From Leptobrachium leishanense (taxonomy: Eukaryota > Chordata > Amphibia > Anura > Megophryidae), in contig CM019069.1 of assembly GCA_009667805.1 (NCBI GenBank), positions 94,399,204 to 94,463,203 of the forward strand: a stretch of 64,000 nucleotides of DNA, given 5' to 3'. A model generated the notes under the pieces. The model was not told the origin of the DNA. It saw only the letters and a list, made by a program, of their open reading frames with translations, and made no database searches. The translations under genes and the position numbers were made by a program. This document shows, in pieces, positions 29,263 through 41,160 of this stretch. Within the stretch, counting starts at the first letter, position 1, and each line of letters starts with the position of its first letter.

Positions 29263-30713
29263 ACTATCCCCATAGGTGACTCTACAGGGGGGCAAGGGGG
29301 GGCAATTGCCCCCCCTAGGTTATGCCTTGCCCCCCCATGTGCCCCCCCACCAAAAATCAGCATCCAGCTTCCCACACTTCGTCGGACCAACATATCTCCG
29401 TCGCTATGCATCGTATATGGACGAACTAGGTGGCATTCGAAAGGGCAGATTCTGGCATTTACAATGATACCCAACATGACCATATTCGGTGTGAAGTAAA
29501 AGTCATAAAACATTGAATAAGAACGTGTACTTAAACTTAAACATTTTCACAGGGTTGAAATGGCTCAGCCGTGAAATGGTTAATGTTCAGACTATACACT
29601 ACATTGTGTATTACGTTAGTTTTTGCCTTGGTTTTCATTGTATATTAAGGGTTAATGGGTAGGCTTCATCCCTTACAGTATACATTTGTTTTTTCCTTGA
29701 TTAATGGCATTTTATGGGTTGATGGGTAGGCTACATGCCTCACAGTGTATTCATTTCAGGTTTTCCCTTGATGAATGGCATTTTACGGATTGATGGGTAG
29801 GCTAAATGCCACATTGTTTATTATTTTTATTGTATTTCCCTGGGTTTAAGGCATTTTAGGGGTTATTATGGAAGTTAGAATCTAAAGGGTCTAATGATCT
29901 TTAGATCCTCTGCTTTTCGTCACATTTCGGGGAATTTATTTTTCCGAAAATAAGGTGAATTCCCTATTTAGCGAATGGTCACTGTAATTTGCTAAAAGTG
30001 GAGTCGCTGAAGCAGCAATCAGACATTCAGCGAAAACTGCCGAATTGCGGCAAATAAAATATTGAATTTAAGTATCAGGTTAGTACAATAAAAAGGCATC
30101 ATTGCATCACATTACTCACCGCGTCACATTACTCATTGCATCACATTACTCTGGGGTTTTGGAATCTTATTTATATATACTTATTTAGGGCACTATTACC
30201 TGGTGTGAGCTAACCCTTGCGTCGGCGTGATTTTGCGTTAGCGCCAGGTTAATTGAGTCTAGCGCCTGACCAACAGATCATTTGCCTCCCGCTACAAATG
30301 GGAAAAATCACTTAGCGCGTTGCTATTAGCGATTTGTACCGCAAGCTTAATGTACTTTCCACTTCCTTTACTTAACATGGGGAGCACTAGAGATCTCTAG
30401 TGCTTTTGCAGCTAACAGATCACTTGGTGCCAGCACTAAATTTTTCGAGGTGCACTATTTGCAACATTTTACCTACTGCTCAACCATGGTGCTAACTCCA
30501 AAACAACAGAAAAACCAGATCCTCGTCCAAAATTAATAGGCAATTGAAAGGAATGCAGCACAGGTGTTCTCTTGGCCCCATACACCATAGTAATGGATCT
30601 GGCCAGCAATCTCGCTGCTGTTGCAGTCGGCTCTATTATAACTGTATCCTTTATCCACATATATCCTAATTCTAATATATTGCCTAATTTTAAACATTTT
30701 ATGCTGGGGGTTA

Positions 30714-31140
30714 GGCTAGGGTCAGACGAACGCATTTTTCACGTTGTCCGTGAAAAAGTGCGTTCGAACGAATGGACGTATTTTTTCACGGAATACGCGA
30801 TAGCGGTCATACGATGCGCATTTTCGTCCGTGATTTTGTACAGATCATCAATACAACCCTTTTTGCGTCTGGACATTATGTTGGCCGGACTTGTGCAGCG
30901 TCTGACGTCTCCCAATCACGCAAACACGCCGCTATGCGGCCGCAGCACACTCTGTACGTCAGTAGTAGCGGTTTGACGTTCTCAAAAAAATGCGTTCGTT
31001 TGCCACTTGCGTTGCGCGGACGAACTTTCGTGCGGCCGTTCGTCGTATGTTCCCCGGCATTGGACGTCATTTGCTGCTAGCACGGCCGTGATTTCGTGCG
31101 GCTAAACGCACGTTAAAAATGCTTTCATCTGACCTTAGCC
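30714..31140. mobile_element. Harbinger MITE, third nesting level
   Basis: Ends GGCTAGGGTCAGACGAA and, reverse-complemented, GGCTAAGGTCAGATGAA; TTA flanks both (30711-30713, 31141-31143). The 427-bp interior is rich in CpG and in CGTTCG/CGAACG motifs. Confidence 0.8.
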
Positions 31141-31629
31141 TTATTCATAGTATGTAAGCAGTTGATTATTAGGGTGACTGTGTGGACCATGTTTAAAGGG
31201 ACACATGGATAAGTTTTGCCCTGAAACATGTATTATTTATATGCTGTAGCAGGGAAATTGTTGTTGCTCACCTGACCTTCCTTTTGGATCTATTAAATGC
31301 ATTGTAATGATTCTACATGCTGTTGGGTGACATTTATCATGCAATGTCCATCAGCCTTAATATATGTGTGCATATAAACATGGATGATACGGCCACCGTG
31401 GAGGATTTCAATAATGCACGGGTGTGAGGATATTCACTGGATGTGTTCATATTCAAGCTTGTGAGGGCGGGGGATAGGTATGGAAAAGAAAAACAGTTCT
31501 ATCCTGTACACAACCGCATTAGCGCTGGGTCTCAGCCCGGGTCTTAGAGTTTCCCTAGCGTGCGCCAAACGACCTTGTTCATGGACTACCGCGGACAAGG
31601 TGATCTGTTAGTAGATTGTCAGGCACTAA

Positions 31630-31811
31630 CAGGGTTATTCAGAAAGCAGTGAAAAGCAGGAGAATGACTAGAGAATGGAAAATTCTAGGTCAAAATAGCC
31701 GATTTGGAAAGTGAGATGAATGGGAGAATTTTTCTGGTTTGGCTATTTTGACCAAGAATTTTCCATTCTCCAGTCATTCTTCTGCTTTTCACCTCTCTCT
31801 GAATAACCCTG
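31630..31811. mobile_element. Palindromic MITE (CAGGGTTATTCA family), copy 3
   Basis: A 182-bp near-palindrome with CAGGGTTATTCAGA ends and TAA on both sides (31627-31629, 31812-31814). It is nested in the Harbinger-like element. Confidence 0.8.
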
Positions 31812-32002
31812 TAAGTTTTAGCGACTCGCGCTAAATTTTTCCTTTAGTGATGGTGTTTTAGCTCACACCAGGTGATAGGGCCCTTAGTTTTATTCAGTGG
31901 TGTGATTTAGTGGTAAAATTATTAGTGCCCCCCCAGTTTTGACTGCGGTATCTTCTGTGCCCCCCCTAAATATTGTTCCTAGAGTCGCCACTGACTATCC
32001 CT

Positions 32003-32760
32003 AACCCTGACAGTAAGTGAGCATGTAATTGAAACTAGACAGGAGTAGAGGCCATCTAGCTTGTCTAGAATTCAGGCGTTTAGCATTACTGATATAGACT
32101 AGGTTTTTGTGGTCTGTGATAATGATGATGGGATCCTTTGTCCCTTCTAGCAGATATCTCCATTCTGCTAATGCTGAAACTACTGCCAGTAATTCTCTGT
32201 TACATATATCGTAATTTTTCTCTGCAGAAGATAATTTCCGGGAGTAGAAACCACAAGGATGCAAAGACTTATCCGAACTTTCCCTTTGCGACAAGACTGC
32301 AACTATGCCAATCTCTGAGGCATCTACCTCCAATTGAAATGGAAAACCTGGATCAGGACGTCGGAGTACTGGTGCAGTGGTAAATGCTTGTTTTAAAGTG
32401 TCAAAAGCCTGCATGGCCTGGGTGTTCCATTTTTGGTTCTGGACACCCTTTTTAGTCATGTCTGTTATAGGAAAGACTGCTGTAGAGAGGTTTTTTATGA
32501 ATCTCCTATAATAGTTAGTGAACCCCAGAAACTGTTGAATTGCCTTTAACACTGGGGTATAGTCCAATACGTGATAGCGGATATTTTCTGGGGGTCCATT
32601 TGAAACCCTTCGGGGTTAATTATGTAACTCAAGTGAACTCAAGATGTGATGTCAAACAAACATTCTTCGCGTTTACAATATAAACCATTGTCAAGTAATC
32701 TCTTTAACACAGTGCGTACATGGACGTGATGTGTTTCAATATCAGGAGAATATGAGGATC
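32003..32760 (-). pseudogene. Ty3/Gypsy RT C-terminus and RNase H
   Basis: On the minus strand, after RT thumb sequence near 32740-32580 (HVHVRTVLKRLLDNGLYC and a stop-bearing continuation), the frame 32567-32003 has IQQFLGFTNYYRRFIKN, the tether, then RNase H: FQLEVDASEIGIVAVLSQ (Asp), EKNYDICNRELLAVVSAL (Glu) and IIITDHKNLVYI (Asp). It ends YMLTY at the site where integrase-proximal sequence would continue; that continuation is found at 28940. The catalytic acids of RNase H remain, but the element is fragmented. Confidence 0.85.
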
Positions 32761-33545
32761 ATCCAAATGTACCATAACAAAAGAACATATGCAAAAAGAG
32801 GTTATAGCGCTATTGCTGATAAAATGAAACTGCTGCAAGGACAAAATATACAGCACTCACTCCGTATACAACAATGACAAATAAAAAATATATAAAGTCC
32901 TTGCGCAAAGAATGAGAGCGTCCACAAAAGGGTTTTTCTGTTTTTCGAGTAACCTAGATTGGAAACAAAAAAATAGAGACATACATTGCGCAGTACGTCT
33001 AAACTCTGGATATCCACATCTAGTGCACTGAGAGAACCCTACTCACTCATTTCTGAGCCATTAATTAAGTCGGCTCTAAACTTTGATAGCATGTGTGATT
33101 GAGCATTCCTATCCTCACCACAGCCAGGTCATCTGTTGGTCCAGGCGTCGGGGTAACCGCAAAATCTATTCTGAATCCAGTATAGGTTGCATGGAAGGAG
33201 ACAATCCACAACAAATAAAGTAAAAGAACAATGGATGGGCCAATTTATTAAACATATAAAACTATTAACCATATAGCACAACGCGTTTCGACGTTTGTCT
33301 TCCTCTCCACGACAGGGCAACGATCCAGATCGCGCCGTCTGCCTTTAAACCCGGTGGGACCGCGTCATAATGCTGTGCCCCACCTCCCGAGTAGCCACGC
33401 GACACTCTGAAGCCAGCGCATCGCCTGGCACCCGACCAACTAATGGAGCAGATGGCACTGCTGTGTACCGGGACCCCCTGGTGTGCCCGAAGCCCCCCTC
33501 GAGAGCTGGACGTGACACACGGGTTTCTTCCAACAGGGTTTTTTT
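32761..33545. mobile_element. Unclassified insertion in Gypsy DNA with ribozyme-like end
   Basis: About 0.8 kb separates the Gypsy protease and RT pieces. On the minus strand it contains CGTCGAAACGCGTTGTGC near 33275-33300, preceded by a short inverted pair. CGAAACGCGTTG-type sequence is common in dispersed vertebrate repeats and resembles the 3' core half of a hammerhead ribozyme. No reading frame is supported. The exact ends are unclear. Confidence 0.4.
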
Positions 33546-33652
33546 TTTCTCTACCCGAGAGAGTAATTGATTAGACACAAATCCCTGATCAAGGAAGTTA
33601 CCAGCCACACCTGAATCAATAAATGCCTCAGTGTCAACTGGTGGAATTTTTT
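33546..33652 (-). pseudogene. Ty3/Gypsy protease fragment
   Basis: The minus strand reads PPVDTEAFIDSGVAGNFLDQ, with the Asp-Ser-Gly active-site triplet of a retropepsin and the following A/V-GNF typical of Gypsy protease. It cleaves the Gag-Pol polyprotein. Only about 30 residues are kept. Order and strand fit the RT/RNase H piece downstream. Confidence 0.75.
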
Positions 33653-33657
33653 TTCTG

Positions 33658-33830
33658 AAATCTATTATTATTATTATTCTTTATTTATAAAGTGCCCACA
33701 TATTCCGCAGCGCTGTACAATGGGCACAATATAGACAAGGTTATAATACACTGAACAACATTTGACAAACCAGCACAGGAGGAAACGAGGGCCCTATTCC
33801 CGTGGGAACTCACAATCTAGAAGGGTTGGG
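33658..33830 (+). mobile_element. Interspersed repeat with (ATT)n head
   Basis: It starts with an ATT run, then TTTATAAAGTGCCCACATATTCC and GCAGCGCTGTACAAT, a block I associate with a very common amphibian/fish dispersed repeat. A diverged relative begins near 55047. Family name not assigned. Confidence 0.5.
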
Positions 33831-33898
33831 TGGAAACAGGAGGAGAGGACTGCAAGGTGGGAGTGATGGACTGCAAATCTAGGCAAACATTGAAGAAA

Positions 33899-34373
33899 GG
33901 AGAGTGTCATCTGCGCTCATTCCTATGTGTTCCATGTACAACAAAAATGAGGTTTTGTTTGTTTCAATGGCCATTGCAACGTAAGCCCACTCGCCACTTC
34001 AAGGCACCTCTTTAGAGTGGGTACCTAACAATTGTAACCAAAAGGCCGCTCTACTGAGCAGCTCCAAGCCCCTCCAGCTGAAAAGCAGCTGGAGGGGCTT
34101 GGAGCTGCTCAGTAGAGCGGCCTTTTGGTTACAATTGTTAGGTACCCACTCTAAAGAGGTGCCTTGAAGTGGCGAGTGGGCTTACGTTGCAATGGCCATT
34201 GAAACAAACAAAACCTCATTTTTGTTGTACATGGAACACATAGGAATGAGCGCAGATGACACTCTCCTTCCTTGTTATGTTTTATACATTTACTGGGCTG
34301 TTACTCCTGGCAGTTGCCGCCGCTCCAAAAATAAGTGAGTATGGGCGCGACGCCATTTTTTCTGTATTTATGT
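33899..34373. mobile_element. Fold-back insertion with perfect 184-bp arms and 14-bp target duplication
   Basis: Arms 33897-34080 and 34086-34269 are exact reverse complements by eye, with a 5-base loop AAAAG. A further 100 bp continue to 34373. AAACATTGAAGAAA occurs at 33885-33898 and again at 34374-34387, so the unit was inserted with a 14-bp duplication, the size made by LINE machinery. There is no poly(A). It carries no supported gene. Confidence 0.75.
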
Positions 34374-34751
34374 AAACATTGAAGAAACACAGACCTTGAA
34401 ACAACATCACAGAACTTTAAATCTTTAGAAGATAGAAGGGGAACTCTTTGATGCAAGATGTCAAACTTGTGGATCTAAAAACAGGACTAGAAAGAGGAAT
34501 ATTATATTTCATAGAGATGGACAAATTTTATTTAAAAAAAAACTTCCACGAAGATGAACAAACAGACAATATATAGTAAAACTAAGAAGAACAAATTGAA
34601 ATTCCCAGCTGTCACTGTAGGTGCATGTGTCCATTTCTACTACCAATATTATTTTCAAACAATACTGCCAAGCCCCTTTGTAAAACAAACCCAGCTAGTG
34701 GAATTGGCCCCATAATTCTTTGATAACAGATGCTGTGACAGAATACTCTTA
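34374..34751. other. No gene recognised
   Basis: AT-rich sequence between the fold-back insertion and the next MITE, with no supported feature. Confidence 0.5.
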
Positions 34752-34933
34752 CAGGGATATTCAGAGAGTGGTGAAAACCAGGAGAATGACTGGAGAAATA
34801 AGAATTCTAGGTCAAAAAAGCCAAACCAGAAACATTCTCCCATTTATCTCACTTTCCAAAATGGCAATTTGGTCTAGATTGTTCTCTTCTCCTGCCAATT
34901 CTCCTGGTTTTCGCCTCTCTCTGAATAACCCTG
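34752..34933. mobile_element. Palindromic MITE (CAGGGTTATTCA family), copy 4
   Basis: A 182-bp near-palindrome with ends CAGGGATATTCAGAGAG and CTCTCTGAATAACCCTG. Flanks TTA and ATA do not match, so the target duplication is lost or was different. Confidence 0.7.
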
Positions 34934-35466
34934 ATAATGGTCTTACCCATTTTTATTTGCAAAATATCTTCGGTAAACTCAAATTTTCTGTAGTTTGCCA
35001 CATATAATGGATAATTTTACTAATGCATAGATGATGAATGAGGTTTTCAAAAGGAAAACAAAAGCAACACACAGAGCACCTGGTTACAATTCAGGGTTAC
35101 ATAGTAGCAGACTACTGCTTTACAGAAGACTACAATGATGCATCAGGTAAACACTGCAGCATTGCAACAGCTGATAGTGGCCCAAAATGTAAGTTCAGAT
35201 ACAATAATAGAACAATTTGTGCCTAAAGAGAGGCAAACTGCTTACTCAGGAAGGAGCAGCCAAGCATTTCCAATATGATAGAATAATAAATGCAGGTAAG
35301 GGTTAGGGACTATGACCCCTGATGCAAAGTACCACATCCAAAAAATAGTGTCTCTCTCTATATGAACAAAAATTGGAAATGTGACTATCGACAATCTAAT
35401 GATGATTACATTTCAGTTTTTCTGCTTTCTGATTATCCAGAGATTTATTGGATTTATATAATCTGA
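34934..35466. other. No gene recognised
   Basis: AT-rich, no supported coding or repeat feature. Confidence 0.5.
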
Positions 35467-36369
35467 CAGGGTTATTCAAAGCCATCCGAATTGTGGCCGA
35501 AAGGTAACCGAAAAGTGAAATTCCGCGTACGGTTACCTTTCCTGGCCATTCGGCTATTCAGAGAGCAGGCAGTTCGCCAAATGTTGGCGAATTGCCTGCA
35601 CATATGGTGCCTGTTCGGTGCCTGTTCGAGGGCAGTGAAATCCCCATAGAGAAGCAATGCTTAGTCTATTCAGAGAACAAAAAACAGCGGTGAAAAGTTG
35701 CCGAATTGCCCTGCTGTTCAGTGGTTTCATTCAACAGGTTTATTCAGGCGAATACCATAGGCTTCAATGTTAAAAATATTCCCGTTTTAATCCAATATCT
35801 AATAAACCATAGATTATAATATTCTGCAGTAAAAAGTCTCTTTATTTATATATTTTTTAGGATCTTTTAGGCAATTTTTTTGCGAAAAATGTTTTTTTAT
35901 ATATATATTTTTTAAATCGTTTTTTCTTTTTTCTGTAACAGCCCTTTTTATTATCATTCATTGGATCTTATATGTAAATTTCAGACATTTTCGTTCTGTA
36001 GTTTTTTTTGCAAACAGCGTTTCACTTTTCAAACATTCAAATGTACTTTTTTTTTAACTCCATTTGTCTGCGGTGATGGGTTTTTCCGGTGGCTGCTCTG
36101 CGCTGTCATCGGCGTCTGCTCGGGTTTCTCCGGCGTGTTCAGCGGGGTTAATCCAGATGTTTTTGTGGGTTTCATGTGCCTTCGCTGGGTTTTCTGGTGA
36201 GTGTTCGTCAGGTTTGCTGCGGCTTTTCCCTGCACTACGACGGCCCTGTGTTGCTTACTGAATACACCGCAGGGTCACCGAAATGGGATTTGCCAAATCG
36301 CACCGAATTGAAGAGAACGAAAAGTCACCGAATGTACGGTGACTTTTTGATTCTCTTTGAATAACCCTG
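35467..36369. mobile_element. Larger relative of the palindromic MITE family
   Basis: It shares the CAGGGTTATTCAAAG terminus at both ends, but the 903-bp interior differs. Inside are TTCGGTGACTTTT-type inverted motifs near the right end and a T-rich middle. It may be closer to the autonomous parent; no transposase is visible. Flanks TGA and ATA do not match. Confidence 0.55.
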
Positions 36370-36546
36370 ATAGTATTGCTTTTCATTAAAATACATTTTT
36401 TTTTTTTTTTGAGCACTGGTTCTGTGAAGCACAATCCTCCATGGAGTCCTATGGACTCAAGCAGGGGATACTTGGAGTGGTGCAGAAGCACCAGCATGAG
36501 TATCCCAGCGGATAGCGCTGCATTTTGGTGCTCATCTAGCATCTGC

Positions 36547-36650
36547 CCCGGAATATTGCGTTAACATGGGGATGCTAAGTAAAATTCTGCAGGCACAGAT
36601 TTTCCCCTGTTAGCGTCCCCATGTTAGTACAAAGAAGGGAATAGGACCCT
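36547..36650. repeat. Harbinger-type subterminal palindrome
   Basis: GTTAACATGGGGATGCTAA and its near complement TTAGCGTCCCCATGTTAG flank a short centre. The same kind of palindrome lies inside the Harbinger-like elements at 7753, 26586 and 30188. Full element ends were not found. Confidence 0.4.
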
Positions 36651-36659
36651 AGCTGGGTT

Positions 36660-38088
36660 TTAATATAATTGATTTATGTAGCAAATTTTGCATTGTTTTC
36701 TTTTACAGTTCCGTTCTATGTCAGCTTTACTGGCTTTCTGTCTGGGATATTACAGAAAGGAAAAATTAAAATGGATGTCTGTAGCCATTTTGTTTTGAAA
36801 GACAGTTTTTCTTTCTATTTTCTCTAGGTTTAGAAATGAACGAGATTTTTTTTTACAGAGTTCATTCCTGGCTGAAGTATTTTATATTTTTTTTTAAGAA
36901 GTGCCAGACATGAAGGAATCTAGAATGTTTTTGTGTGATAATGCTAGAGTTAAGTGCTAAGACGTGTCATAATTAAATTTATTGGTCTGTCTTAAGTTTT
37001 TAAAACAAAAGATATTTTGTCTTTTGGGTATAGGAATAAGAGTTAATATCTCTGTAATATAGATTTATATTCACAAAATATATGTTTATAATCAAGGTAT
37101 ATTTTATTATATTTACAGTAGAAAATATATACTCCAATAAATATTGTAGAACGTATATAAATGGTAAATAATAAAATTTACTAAAGAAAAGATTTTGTTT
37201 AGTTAACCAGAAAAGAATTCAGATGATAGGACTCTGAGTAACCAAAAGGGAGTGAGGATATAAATCAGAGATGATAGGTAGAGACACCGTGTCTAGTGAG
37301 TGAGAAGAGAAGGTCTTTGTGTAGATTGATCTTTTGACCCGAGATAAGAATATTAAAAAGAAATGGTCGAATTAATTAAGAAGTGCAATACTGCCCTCTA
37401 GAGGATAGTAAATATTATAATTGATATACCAATAATATTGCCAGTGACGTCAAATTGGCTATAATAAGCGGCAGTGTTGGTTGCAAGTCAGTCGGAGATT
37501 CCAGCATTCAGAGACTCACACCGAAATGCATTACACATGACCCTCTGAGAGTCGGAGATTCCAGCATTCAGACTCACACCGCAATGCATTCAGATGTCCA
37601 GTACACATAGCAGATCCCAGGACATAAGGCAATCAAGATTCTCACCAAATCTCTAACTCACATGCATTGATTATCTGATATCGATAATCTTCACATATTC
37701 CAAAACAAAGCATCACATAGAAAATTCCAAGACTTATCAACATCTAAATTGGACAGGTAATGTATGAAATTAAGGAATTAATGTAATTATATATATTTGT
37801 AGATATTCTTGCAACGTAGACTGAGATTTCACAGATACTTGGGTAACTCCAAAAATTCTAAGTATTTCTATTCTGCAGATAGAAATATGAAGAAGTGGAC
37901 ATAAGGATTTATTCCTAAAAAGAAATGTTGTAAGATTGATACCAATATATATATTGAATTTGGAAATTACTGTGATTTAAAATTAATAAGCAAGGAATTA
38001 TATAACTACAAAATAAAAAGCAAAAGATTAGAAATTTAATTCTCGAGATTAGGGGAGGATTCACTAAATAAGTTTTTATTACTTATCA
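36660..38088. other. AT-rich stretch with a tandem duplication; no gene
   Basis: A segment starting GTCGGAGATTCCAGCATTCAG occurs twice at about 37491 and 37552 (some 61 bp apart). The stretch may belong to the same LTR-like repeat whose end is at 39870, since the piggyBac-type element splits it, but I cannot define its boundary. Confidence 0.4.
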
Positions 38089-38092
38089 TTAA

Positions 38093-38779
38093 CCCTTTCG
38101 CTGCGGTGGACGTGCTCAGCGCGTCCAACCGCATGTCACGTTGCGTGCGGAGGACGCGCTGAGCGCGTCCAGCCTTTGGGGTCAGCGTTCGGCCGGGTTC
38201 CGGCCGATCGCTGGCCCCCCCGGTGCGGGCTGACATCCTCGATGTCAGCCCAGCATCCGGGACCGCCGCCGGGCTAATTAGGTGTCATCGCGGCTGCGCG
38301 ATGACACCTAATTCAGGCGCCCCCCCCCGCATGTGCGGAGGAGGCGCCTGAAAGGGAGGGGGGGAGGTCCTTCGGACCTCTCTCCCTCCCGATCGGCGGC
38401 GTTGCGGGGGTTAACCCAGGCACCATTTGGAAGGGCACAGCCTGCCCTTCCAAATGGTACCTGGCATTAACCCCTGGGGAGCCGGATCACGAATCGGCGC
38501 TGAAAAGCGCCGGTTCGTGATCCTTTCCCGGAGCTGGCCGACATCTTGGATGTCGGCCAAGCCTCCGGGAACTCCCCCTGAGGACTGGCGTCATCGTGCA
38601 TAGCACGATGACGCCAGTCCTAGAGTTAAGACCGAGCTGCCACCAATGGTGAAGATAGGGAGTTCCAATGAACTCCCTATCTCCCGATCCGTGGCAGCTA
38701 GGGGTTAAAGTTTGGTATTGTTGGATCGGCCAGAGCATGGCCGTTCCAATGATACCAAACTCGAATGTGAAAATAGTTA

Positions 38780-38811
<32 letters not shown>

Positions 38812-39300
38812 AAAAAAAAAGTTTTTTTTCTTTTTTTTGGTTTGTTAATGCAGCAATATTGTTCCCATTTCAATTATAATGTGAACAATGATGCTGCACT
38901 AACGATTTTTGTATGCGGTGCGTTTGTTAAAAATCGTGTAATTTTCCCCAAAAAAAAATGTAACGAGACCCCATCTCTAATTTTTTTAACAAGCGCACCC
39001 CATACAAAATATAACCGCAATTGCTCGCATCTTAAAATGTGAAAAAAAAACACTTTACACATTGCAAATTATCGAAAAATCATATTTTATTGCATTTTTT
39101 GTTATAATATACAGACAGGTCATGACGTATACATATAATAATGACATATTATGAATCTGCTGAGTCTGACGGAAAGAACGATATATAATATGCCTGGGTC
39201 ATATACTAAAATAAGCCTTCAAAACGCGTTTAAACATGATGAGCAAAACCGGTAAAAATTACCTCAGCACAGGGGCGGGAAAGCCTCAGCAGCGAAAGGG
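38093..39300. mobile_element. piggyBac-type non-autonomous element
   Basis: Terminal inverted repeats CCCTTTCGCTGC and GCAGCGAAAGGG are flanked by TTAA on both sides (38089-38092 and 39301-39304), the exact piggyBac target. The left 700 bp form a chain of strong hairpins, for example GCGCGTCC pairs at 38117-38170, GGTGTCATCG with its complement at 38280-38312, CCATTTGGAAGGGCA at 38423-38460 and GGAGTTCC near 38660. No transposase is present. Confidence 0.85.
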
Positions 39301-39304
39301 TTAA

Positions 39305-39870
39305 ATTAGCTCATCTTTTGTTGATCCATGTAGTATAGAGATATATATATATATATATATATATCTATAAGAGCTGGCTGGTTAAACATTGTTTGCTGGG
39401 AAATGCATGTTGTATTAAGCAGAAATGTTTATTAACCATTTGTGTATTAGTTACTAACTGATAAGGTAAATGATATTAATCATATATGCAGTTACTAACC
39501 GGAGATACATATATTGTGAAGCTAGTTTTTATATGCTGATGGATTGTGGTTTATAAATTTTTGTTTATGATATGAGATTTGAAACTTTTTTGTATACGTA
39601 ATAAATATATATATATTTTTATCCGATTATTGATTATTGTATTTTTCAAAGCAAAACACAGACAATTAAAAGAATTCAGGAGAATTTCTAAGAAATATAA
39701 ATGATTGATATTTGTATCTCGTATGGATTTCTTATGAAATAATAATCCCAGATATATTGGAGGCAACTGCCGAGATAGGTCCAGTAAATCCAATATAGAC
39801 ATATTGGAGGCTTGGCTGATAAATCCAATATATAACGTGTTGTATTCACGTGCAGAGATTATATCCGACA
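39305..39870 (-). mobile_element. LTR-like fragment
   Basis: Its last 118 bp match 795-913 and share the sharp end TGTCGGATATAATC on the minus strand. It also contains an (AT)n run at about 39338-39366. The remainder has no motif. LTR identity is inference from the TG start and the two copies ending at the same base. Confidence 0.4.
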
Positions 39871-40487
39871 TTTCCAAGAAGTGCATTCAGCACATATATG
39901 TAAAAAGTCTGCTCTTTTTGAACTAGCTCAAAATTGCGTTCAAACAAAAATCATAAGGTAATCTTGGCATTTTTGCAGAAATCCTCTGTTTATGCCAGTC
40001 ATTGTTTATTCTACAGAATTCCAACTTGTTTCATAGCAACCAGTTTCTAGTAACTGTTGCCTAACATGCTGTCTTGTGTATAAGTAAGTGTCCCTAAAAG
40101 GAACAGGTGCACACACTGTAGGTACTACCAGATTTTTGAATGAAAATCTGTATGAAACCTTACATGCACATACATTAAACATTATACCACTAACATTTCT
40201 TTATAAATTGCATTAGGCAAATATCAAATATAGGTACCGCATTTCATACATACTGAGGCATTAAAACCCATAGCTCTATTGTATTCCATTGGAGCACAGG
40301 GCAAAAAACATAATACCAGCCAGTGGGTAGAATTCCATAACCACTGGTATAGGTGGGATGTGCTTAATATTGATGAGATGCAGCCCACTGTCGTAGAACT
40401 GACATAATGCTCCCCGCTTCAACCACCATGACTGTTTATTTCCCTGGCGGAATCCCCAAAAGAAACAGACTTTATGCTCATTTATAT
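39871..40487. other. No gene recognised
   Basis: No supported feature in this stretch. Confidence 0.5.
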
Positions 40488-41160
40488 TGTGTGGTGTTAA
40501 ATGTACTGTAAAATGCTTGGTTTTAGTTTAAATGTACTTTTATTACTGTATGTGAACTTGGAGATGTGTCTTGAAGTTGCAGTTTTGAGGTTATTTTCAA
40601 TGCCCTCTTTTGTGTGGAATGTTTAAGTAATATGTGATTATGCAAGAATGCTGTGTCTGTTTATCTGGATGTGTGAGGTGTGAGTCAACTTTATGAGCAT
40701 TGTCCCAATCTGATCTATTGGGACAATGGATTATGTAAATGAGGTGGGTGATAACTGACCTAATATAATTAGAGTTTCAAGAAGTCAATGTTTGTGTATT
40801 TATGCTCTAGTGGAATTCCCCAGTGGTTTCAAAGGGGGTTTGATATATGCAAATGATCCCTGTTGGACCTGAGCATAAATACTGGTGTGTTTTTTAATAA
40901 AAAGAGGTTATTCCTGATTGAACATACAGCCTGTCTGCTGTCTCTTTCGTGGTATGCTTACTTCCCCTACTCAGAAAGCACGGAGCGGCCATCTGGAAAG
41001 TCATTGAAAAGGCTCCAGGGCAGAGGATCAGACCAAGCGGGTCTGAAGCTACAGATCAGGCTGCTCGAGGCACTGAGTTCTGAGAAATTCAGCGGCCAGG
41101 CTGATCTTGGTAACGGGGTGTCTGGAGAGCAGGACAGGCAAACGAGCGGAGGTCTGTGAC
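40488..41160 (+). repeat. Candidate solo LTR
   Basis: The stretch begins TGTGTGGTGTTAAATG and ends with GTCTGTGACA. It holds a TATA-like GCATAAATA near 40871 and AATAAA near 40896, followed by a GC-richer 3' part, the promoter/poly(A)/U5 arrangement of an LTR. A second copy and a target duplication were not found, so this is tentative. Confidence 0.35.

Larger units (their letters stand above)
30188..31883. mobile_element. PIF/Harbinger-like element nested in the hAT
   Basis: Termini GGGCACTATTACCTGGTGTG and, reverse-complemented, GGGCCCTATCACCTGGTGTG; TTA flanks both (30185-30187 and 31884-31886). The 1696-bp element itself contains a Harbinger MITE (30714-31140) and a palindromic MITE (31630-31811). 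No transposase is visible. Confidence 0.75.
29271..31993. mobile_element. hAT-type element with nested Harbinger elements
   Basis: The left end CATAGGTGACTCTACAGGGG and the right end, reverse-complemented CAGTGGCGACTCTAGG, form a degenerate inverted pair. ACTATCCC flanks both sides (29263-29270 and 31994-32001), the 8-bp duplication of hAT elements. The 2723-bp interior contains a Harbinger-like element at 30188-31883 and no visible transposase, so it is non-autonomous. It borders the Gypsy RT/RNase H piece. Confidence 0.75.
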
